From an uncultured Eubacteriales bacterium (GTDB lineage: Bacteria > Bacillota > Clostridia > Christensenellales > Pumilibacteraceae), in NCBI GenBank assembly GCA_902783025.1, contig CACZPH010000100.1, forward strand, positions 1 through 48,838: DNA of 48,838 bases, in the 5' to 3' direction. Shown piece after piece: positions 43,475-48,838 of the stretch. The notes beneath the pieces are model-generated. The model did not search any database and was not told the DNA's origin. It saw only the letters and a program-made list of their open reading frames with translations. The number at the start of each line of letters is the position of its first letter. Positions within the stretch are counted from its first letter, which is position 1. The translations under genes were made by a program, and so were the position numbers.

Positions 43475-43503
43475 ATTTTACAATATTCTTTTGGCTCTGT
43501 CAA
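43475..43503 (-). promoter_or_regulatory. Promoter of the accessory/TasA-like unit
   Basis: Perfect TTGACA (43498-43503) and TAAAAT (43475-43480) with a 17-base spacer, just before the aptamer. Confidence 0.88.
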
Positions 43504-43925
43504 GTGTTTTTTAAAAAATTTTTAAACTTTTTTTCGATTTTTTTCTCCTCTTTTTATTATTTTTTGCCGTTATTCGAATATTTATTTATACTGCTTTGCC
43601 ATATTTGTAAATTTTCCGCCGCTTTGCAGGCGGGATCGTGAGATACTTTTGAGCCGCGCCTACTTAATATTATGCGCCTTAAGCGCAAAACTTGCAAAAA
43701 GAAATTTTCGCCGCTACGCAAAATCGGCAAAAAAGTTTTCGTAAAGCCTCCGTCGCCCGCGCGTGCCGCGCAAACGCGCGTATCATAAATTAAGCGCACG
43801 TAAGCGCACGCGCCGGCGCACAACGCGCGTGCGCGCGAAAAGGTGAGGCGTCCGCTTGACTTTTAACAGCGATAACATAAGGATAATTATTCTTCTCAAA
43901 GTAAGCGATCGGCACTCTCGCCGCT

Positions 43926-44030
43926 GTCATTGAGCGAAGCAAAGAATCTTCGGTATTGTACTATTGCGCCGCTTATGCGGAATACCGCACCCGAATACCC
44001 CCTCACAGTCGGTCCGCGGCGACTCGCCGC
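43926..44030. repeat. Interspersed GTCATTGAGC-type repeat, copy 2
   Basis: GTCATTGAGCGAAGCAAAGAATCTTCGGTATTGTACTATTGCGCCG matches the end and part of the middle of the repeat at 41275-41470, including the GCGAAGC...GAATCT core. The other end is not clear. Confidence 0.6.
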
Positions 44031-44054
44031 TCTCACTGAGCGAACGGCTCAGCG

Positions 44055-44085
44055 AAAAAAAGGACGAGGCTTTTACTCCTCGTCC
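44055..44085 (-). terminator. Intrinsic terminator of the coiled-coil membrane protein gene
   Basis: GGACGAGG and CCTCGTCC form an 8-bp perfect stem around an 8-base loop, followed by TTTTTTT on the minus strand. Confidence 0.9.
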
Positions 44086-44135
44086 GTCGCGTTGCGCCAC
44101 CTTCCCCATCGAAGGAGGACGGCTTGAAATAACTT

Positions 44136-45215
44136 TTACTCATCCGTCGGCTCGTCGGGAAAAGCCGCCTTAAACGCTTCTTCGACCACCCGATACGCGT
44201 CGTATCTGTCGCGGCGGTATTTGCCGTACCTGCCCGCTATCTCAAACAATTTGTTTATATTCTCGTTTTCAGCCGCCGTAAGTTCGCTTTTGCGCTTGCG
44301 CTGATCGGCGGATTTTTCGCGCAAAACGGGATACGTATCGCGTTTTGCGATCAAAAAGTCGGTAAGATTCCCGCCCGCGTAACCGAGCGCCGAGGCAATC
44401 GGAAGAAGTCTGTCGCGGAGCCTGAACGCCTGCGCTTCGGCTTCCGTGCGCTCCGAAATCATCTTCGACCTGCGCTCCGAAAGGCGCTTGTACTCCGCGT
44501 ATTCTTTCTCAAACGCGTCAAAAGCCTGCTTGCCGCTACGGCTCTTTGAATATTCCGCCGCAAACGGAACTTTAGTAAACAACTCCGCGTCCGCCGCCGC
44601 GAGTTTTTCCGCCGCCGAACGCATTTCCGCCGCCGCTCTCGCCATGCGCCTTACGTACAGATACCCGAACGCGCCCGCCGCCGCCGAAAACAGCACCGCG
44701 GCGATTATCATAGCGACGGTCATTGCGTCCACGGCGAATATTACCGCCATAATTACCGACGAGACCGCAAGCACAAACGCCAGCAACGCCGGAACAAGAA
44801 GTTCGAACGCCGATTTGGCTTTCGTCCTGCGATGGACCGCTTCCGAAAGTTTGAGCGCGTTTTCCGCTTCGTCGCGAAACTTTGCCGCGGCGCGCATTCC
44901 GCGCAATTCGTGTTCGTAAACGCCGAGATTTTCGTATTTGCCGACGAATTCGGAGCTTGCTTCGTACTCTTCGATGTCGTCCTTGCGCGCAAGCCTGTCT
45001 TCCGCCGCCTTAAGCTCGTCCACCGCCGCCGAAAAAGATCCCGCGTCCAGCGGTCTGATCTTTTCTTCGAAGTCCTTAAGCATGGCGGGATAGTCTTCCG
45101 TCATATCTATCTGCTCTTCGATAGCCTCGTTAGCCGCCTTGAGAAGGGCGCGAGCCTCGTAAAAATCCGTCTTAAGCGTATTACCAACCGCATTAGGGTT
45201 TTCCTTTTCTCCCAT
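44136..45215 (-). CDS. Membrane protein with coiled coils on both sides of a helical hairpin
   Basis: A 359-aa product without a recognised family. A charged helical region (about residues 10-140) leads to two or three transmembrane helices (about 143-200), followed by another long helical region rich in Ala, Glu, Lys and Arg (about 200-345). Both coiled coils are probably cytosolic. The open frame begins at a TTG (45236), but that stretch holds the ribosome binding site (CGGAG), so I use the ATG at 45213-45215. It is transcribed alone from its own promoter, divergent from the ABC exporter genes. Its position next to the fibre locus could be chance. Confidence 0.75.
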   Translation of the reverse strand: MGEKENPNAVGNTLKTDFYEARALLKAANEAIEEQIDMTEDYPAMLKDFEEKIRPLDAGSFSAAVDELKAAEDRLARKDDIEEYEASSEFVGKYENLGVYEHELRGMRAAAKFRDEAENALKLSEAVHRRTKAKSAFELLVPALLAFVLAVSSVIMAVIFAVDAMTVAMIIAAVLFSAAAGAFGYLYVRRMARAAAEMRSAAEKLAAADAELFTKVPFAAEYSKSRSGKQAFDAFEKEYAEYKRLSERRSKMISERTEAEAQAFRLRDRLLPIASALGYAGGNLTDFLIAKRDTYPVLREKSADQRKRKSELTAAENENINKLFEIAGRYGKYRRDRYDAYRVVEEAFKAAFPDEPTDE

Positions 45216-45246
45216 AACGTACTCCGTTTTTTGCAACTTTTACACA

Positions 45247-45276
45247 AGTATAAAACATTTTTCGCGGCTTTGTCAA
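45247..45276 (-). promoter_or_regulatory. Promoter of the coiled-coil membrane protein gene
   Basis: TTGACA (45271-45276) and TATACT (45247-45252) with an 18-base spacer, 31 bases before the ATG. Confidence 0.8.
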
Positions 45277-45367
45277 CGCTTTAGCCGAAAAACCGATTTA
45301 TTTTAGCGCAAAACGCCGACAAACAGCAAAAATAATCGGAAAAAAACGGTTTTCGCCGCGCTTTTAG

Positions 45368-45396
45368 TTGCTTTTTGACCGAAAATATTATATCAT
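45368..45396 (+). promoter_or_regulatory. Likely promoter of the ABC exporter genes
   Basis: TTGCTT (45368-45373) and TATCAT (45391-45396) with a 17-base spacer. A 12-base palindrome CCGCCGCGGCGG (45414-45425) follows in the leader, next to the AGGAGG site, and may be an operator or a hairpin that affects translation. Confidence 0.6.
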
Positions 45397-45440
45397 AGTT
45401 ATCATATTATTTACCGCCGCGGCGGAAAGGAGGGCACGGC

Positions 45441-47225
45441 GTGCTTTTCGGTAAATACATAAGCAAATATTATCTCAAGTACGGCTGGATCCTGCTTTTC
45501 GGCATAGCGGCGCTTATCGTCGTCGACATCCTCCAACTCGAGATCCCCAACATGATAGGCGCGGTTGTCAACGGCATGAACGCAAAACCCGTGGTAATGC
45601 ACGGCAAAACGTTTGACTTCGGGCTCGATTTTCTGCTGTATAATATATGTTTGCCGTTTATCGTCATCGTCCTCGTAATGTTTGCGGGGAGGTTTTTGTG
45701 GCGCATTTGCTTCATCGGCACCGCCTTTAAGGTCGAACGGGATCTGCGCGGCAAAATGTTCGACAAAGCGAAAGACCTGCCGCAGGAGTTCTATTCGGTA
45801 AATAAGGTCGGCTCGCTCATGTCGCTGTTTACCAACGACCTCGAAACGATTCAGGACTGCTTCGGGTGGGGCGTAATGATGCTGTTCGACACGCTCTTTC
45901 TCGGAACGCTCGCCATTATCCGTATGGCGCAGGTAAGCTCCGTCCTTACGCTCTTTTCGCTCCTTCCCATGCTTTTCCTTCTCGCCGCCGCTCTGGTGCT
46001 GGGAAGTTTTATGGAAAAGAAATGGGACCAACGTCAGGCGGTCTTTTCGGAAATAAGCGACTTCGCGCAGGAAAGTTTTTCGGGCATAGCGGTCATCAAA
46101 TCCTTCGTAAAGGAAGGCAAAGAACTGCTCCGCTTCAAAAAACTCAACGACAAAAACGAAAAAGCCAACGTCGACTTTACGCGGCTGAGCACGCTTTTCG
46201 AACTCTTTATTGCGCTGTTTATCGAGTCGGTCATCTGCATTATTCTCGGCCTCGGCGGATATTTCGTGCACGAAGGCGCTTTCTCCGTGGGCGATCTTAT
46301 AGCGTTTGTCGGCTACTTCGACGCGATCATCTGGCCGATACTTGCCATCAGCGAACTTATCGGCATGACTTCGCGCGGAAGAGCCTCGCTCAAACGCGTT
46401 TCGGCGCTCCTTGACGAGAAAAACACCGTTTGCGACTCCGATACCGCCGTTCCGCTCGAGTCGGTAAAAGGCAATATCGAATTCCGCCATCTCAATTTCA
46501 CGTACCCCGGAAGCGAAAGACAGGTTCTTTCGGACGTTTCTTTCACTATCAACGCGGGCGAAAACGTCGGCATAACGGGCAGGACGGGAAGCGGCAAATC
46601 CACTCTCGTCGACCTTATTCTCAGGATATATAACGTCGAAAGAGGTTCGCTCTTTATCGACGGGCACGACGTAAACGACGTTACGATAAAATCTTTGCGT
46701 TCTTTTTGCGCGTGCGCTCTGCAGGATAACTTTCTCTTCGGCGACACGGTAAAAAACAATATCGCTTTCGCTCTCGACGAGCCCGACGACGAAACCGTAA
46801 TAAAACGCGCCAAACAAGCGGGCGTTCACGACGATATTATGGGATTTAAGGACGGATACGATACGATTCTGGGCGAGCGCGGCATTACGGTCAGCGGCGG
46901 TCAGAAACAGCGTATAGCCATCGCCCGCGCGTTGTGCAAGGACGCGCCTATCCTTATTCTCGACGACTCGGTTTCGGCGGTCGACACGGCCACCGAGCGC
47001 GGCATTATCGATTCGCTCAAGACCGAGCGCAAGGGCAAAACGACTATTCTTATCGCGCACCGCATTTCGTCGGTCGAAAACATGGACAAGATAATTTACG
47101 TTTCGGACGGAAAAATCGCGGACGTGGGCACGCACGCGGAACTTTACGCGCGCTGCGAAGAATACAAAAATTCGGTGGATCTTCAGAAACTCGAAGCCGA
47201 AAAGGAGGAGATCGAAAATGCATGA
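45441..47225 (+). CDS. Heterodimeric ABC exporter, half 1 (degenerate ATPase site)
   Basis: A 594-aa half-transporter with six transmembrane helices (about residues 1-320) and a C-terminal ATPase domain, of the MdlA/YheI/BmrC type that exports drugs, lipids or peptides. Walker A is GRTGSGKST (about 378-386), the signature is VSGGQKQR and Walker B is LILDDSVSAVD. The residue after the Walker B aspartate is Asp instead of the catalytic Glu, as in the degenerate-site subunit of heterodimeric exporters such as BmrC or TM287. It begins with GTG (45441) behind AGGAGG and overlaps its partner by eight bases. Confidence 0.94.
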   Translation: MLFGKYISKYYLKYGWILLFGIAALIVVDILQLEIPNMIGAVVNGMNAKPVVMHGKTFDFGLDFLLYNICLPFIVIVLVMFAGRFLWRICFIGTAFKVERDLRGKMFDKAKDLPQEFYSVNKVGSLMSLFTNDLETIQDCFGWGVMMLFDTLFLGTLAIIRMAQVSSVLTLFSLLPMLFLLAAALVLGSFMEKKWDQRQAVFSEISDFAQESFSGIAVIKSFVKEGKELLRFKKLNDKNEKANVDFTRLSTLFELFIALFIESVICIILGLGGYFVHEGAFSVGDLIAFVGYFDAIIWPILAISELIGMTSRGRASLKRVSALLDEKNTVCDSDTAVPLESVKGNIEFRHLNFTYPGSERQVLSDVSFTINAGENVGITGRTGSGKSTLVDLILRIYNVERGSLFIDGHDVNDVTIKSLRSFCACALQDNFLFGDTVKNNIAFALDEPDDETVIKRAKQAGVHDDIMGFKDGYDTILGERGITVSGGQKQRIAIARALCKDAPILILDDSVSAVDTATERGIIDSLKTERKGKTTILIAHRISSVENMDKIIYVSDGKIADVGTHAELYARCEEYKNSVDLQKLEAEKEEIENA

Positions 47226-48838
47226 GTACTTCCCTCTTCTCGTTATAGGCGCTATCGTGGGCGTTCTTTCGGCGGCTTTCCTTATAGCCTACTTCACCGT
47301 CAAAAACAAAACGCACGAGTCGGAATTCGAACGCAAAATGACCGACGGCGCGATCCTTAAGCGGCTGTTGCGCTACGCAAAACCGTACAAGCTCAATTTC
47401 GTCGCGGTGTTCTTCCTTATGGGAATAGCCATCGCTTACGAAATAGCCTCGCCGCTTATCATGGGACAAATAGAAGAAACGATCAAGGTCGACGGCTTCG
47501 CCGTGTCGGATCTCGTTTCGCAAGTGATCCTGTACGCAAGCATCGTTATCGTTTCGCTCGCCGCAATGTACTGCCAGACGATGATTTTGCAGCGCACCGG
47601 TCAAAAGATCATTTCCGCCTTGAGAAAAGAAACTTTCGAGCATATCGAGAGCCTTTCGCACTCGCAACTCAGCGAAACGCCGGTCGGGACTTTCGTAACG
47701 CGCGTCACCAACGACGTGGACGGCATTTCGCTCGCCTTTACGAATATCCTTGCCGAACTGCTGAAAAATATGTTTATTCTGCTCGGCATAACGATCGCGA
47801 TGCTGATAATCAACTACGTTCTGGCGCTCACCGTGCTTTGCTTCGTGCCGTTTATCGTGCTGTTTACTTTTCTGTTCCGCTTTTTCTCGCGCAAAGCGCA
47901 CCGCAAGGTCAAAAACGCCAATACGGATATAAATATTTTCCTTTCCGAACATCTGTCGGGAATAAAAGTCGTGCAGACCTATAACAAAGAAGAGAAAAAA
48001 CGCGAAGAGTTCGAAGTCAAGAACAAAGCGCTCGAAAAGGCGCGGCGCGAACAAATGTTCGTCTTCGGCGTGTTCCGCCCGGTAATTTACGTGCTGTATA
48101 TCTCGTCCGTCCTCCTGCTCGTTTTCCTGTGCGCAAAAGGCTACCTCGACGGTGCGCAGATACTCGGCAAAGCGGTAAACGGCGGCACGCTCGTAACCTT
48201 CTATATGTACGTATCCAAGTTCTTCAACCCCGTGCAGACGCTTGCCGAACAGTTCAACCGCCTTCAGTCCGCGTTCGCTTCGGCTGAAAAAATATTCTTT
48301 ATTCTCGACACCGCGCCGATAGTCGTCGACGACGAAAACGCCGTCGAACTTACCGACGTAAAAGGCGAAATAGAATTTAAGGACGTGTGGTTTTACTACA
48401 AGAAAGACGAATGGGTGCTCAAGGGCGTGTCCTTCAAGGTCCCCGCCGGAAATACCGTCGCTTTCGTGGGCTCCACGGGCAGCGGCAAAACTACGATCAT
48501 GTCGCTGTTGTGCCGTAATTACGACATTCAGAAAGGCGAAATACTGCTCGACGGCGTAAATATCCGCCGCTACACCGTTTCGTCTTTGCGGCGGCATTTC
48601 GGACAAATGCTCCAGGACGTTTTCCTTTTCAGCGGTACGATACGCAGCAATATCACTCTCGGCGAAGACTTTACCGAAGAACAGATCGAACAAAGCTGCA
48701 AATTCGTAAACGCCGACAGCTTTATCGACAAACTCCCCTCCCGCCTCGACGAAGAAGTGCGCGAGCGCGGCAATAATTTCTCGGCGGGACAACGCCAGCT
48801 TATTTCTTTCGCGCGCGCCGTGATCCACAAACCCGAAG
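47218..48838 (+). CDS. Heterodimeric ABC exporter, half 2 (runs off the right edge)
   Basis: The first 540 codons of the partner half-transporter. It has an extra N-terminal helix (about residues 5-28), six transmembrane helices (about 55-345) and an ATPase domain starting at about 380 with GSTGSGKTT as Walker A and FSAGQRQLISFARAV as signature, typical for MdlB/YheH/BmrD. The window ends just before Walker B (after IHKPE), so the catalytic Glu expected in this half cannot be checked. ATG at 47218-47220 with AAGGAGG, eight bases inside the end of the first half. Confidence 0.94.
   Translation, partial: MHEYFPLLVIGAIVGVLSAAFLIAYFTVKNKTHESEFERKMTDGAILKRLLRYAKPYKLNFVAVFFLMGIAIAYEIASPLIMGQIEETIKVDGFAVSDLVSQVILYASIVIVSLAAMYCQTMILQRTGQKIISALRKETFEHIESLSHSQLSETPVGTFVTRVTNDVDGISLAFTNILAELLKNMFILLGITIAMLIINYVLALTVLCFVPFIVLFTFLFRFFSRKAHRKVKNANTDINIFLSEHLSGIKVVQTYNKEEKKREEFEVKNKALEKARREQMFVFGVFRPVIYVLYISSVLLLVFLCAKGYLDGAQILGKAVNGGTLVTFYMYVSKFFNPVQTLAEQFNRLQSAFASAEKIFFILDTAPIVVDDENAVELTDVKGEIEFKDVWFYYKKDEWVLKGVSFKVPAGNTVAFVGSTGSGKTTIMSLLCRNYDIQKGEILLDGVNIRRYTVSSLRRHFGQMLQDVFLFSGTIRSNITLGEDFTEEQIEQSCKFVNADSFIDKLPSRLDEEVRERGNNFSAGQRQLISFARAVIHKPE

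Larger units (their letters stand above)
43351..44135. other. 785-base intergenic region at the right end of the fibre locus
   Basis: It holds riboswitch no. 1 with promoter and terminator (43359-43503), a T-rich stretch (43504-43610), a GC-rich stretch with alternating purine-pyrimidine runs such as CGCGCGTGCGCGCG (about 43770-43845), a second GTCAT-type repeat (43926-44030) and the terminator at 44055-44085. An open frame at 43557-43823 has no ribosome binding site or recognisable protein. Confidence 0.7.

Noticed and set aside
43557-43823. Minus-strand frame of 88 codons in the intergenic region right of the fibre locus
   Set aside because: It has no ribosome binding site, a composition unlike other genes and a frame that runs through the GC-rich repeat tract.
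45411-48828. Long minus-strand frames opposite the ABC exporter (45411-47135 and 47050-48828)
   Set aside because: They are antisense to clear ABC transporter domains and have no recognisable protein motifs.

Overview
The window looks like chromosomal DNA of a Gram-positive bacterium of the Bacillota, most likely an uncultured, gut-type member of the class Clostridia. The reasons are a DnaD-type primosome protein next to a DnaI/DnaC-type loader, SipW-type signal peptidases with TasA/camelysin-like substrates, c-di-GMP-I riboswitches, strong AGGAGG ribosome binding sites, near-consensus TTGACA-17-TATAAT promoters, and GC-rich third codon positions (tcg, gcg, cgc) beside AT-rich control regions. 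I cannot place it more exactly from sequence alone.

Layout. Positions 1-320 are the 5' part of rpsL (minus strand). A lone lipoprotein (702-2111, plus) follows. From 2186 to 10908 the minus strand carries housekeeping genes: a flippase-like/LPG-synthase-TM protein coupled to a CmpB-like membrane protein, then a run of small membrane protein, pepF, lipoprotein, typA, dnaB. Divergent from it, 11221-13523 (plus) encodes a DnaD-like protein and a DnaI-like helicase loader, so helicase and loader genes lie close together. 13581-16472 (minus) holds an MscS channel, a membrane-anchored Ig/Fn3-like protein and a phosphopantetheinyl transferase. gdhA (16723-18057, plus) and a GPH sugar symporter with a small membrane protein (18113-20151, minus) follow, then a DUF2974-like alpha/beta hydrolase (20265-21398).

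The remarkable part is 21519-43503, all on the minus strand. It has three transcription units that each begin with a TTGACA promoter and a class I cyclic-di-GMP (GEMM-I) riboswitch. Unit 1 (from 43503) makes a membrane-anchored TasA-like accessory protein and a 249-aa TasA-like protein with a SipW-type signal. Unit 2 (from 41174) makes two more proteins with SipW-type signals, of 304 and 1201 aa. Unit 3 (from 36370) makes a SipW-like signal peptidase, a membrane-anchored McrB-like AAA+ ATPase, a DUF2357-like protein with an extremely long charged helical rod, a second SipW-like signal peptidase, an intact EAL phosphodiesterase and a catalytically broken EAL protein. A further 1345-aa PAS/GGDEF/EAL enzyme follows with its own promoter. 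My reading is a c-di-GMP-controlled extracellular fibre or biofilm-matrix locus. It encodes its own c-di-GMP turnover enzymes, two dedicated signal peptidases and an AAA+/coiled-coil machine that seems to have been recruited from the McrBC (type IV restriction) world without its nuclease. This AAA+/rod/SipW combination is my candidate for an undescribed system.

The right end (44136-48838) has a coiled-coil membrane protein and the two halves of a heterodimeric ABC exporter; the second half runs off the window. I found no tRNA, rRNA, CRISPR array or transposase gene. Two intergenic regions carry copies of a short GTCATTCTGAGC-type interspersed repeat.
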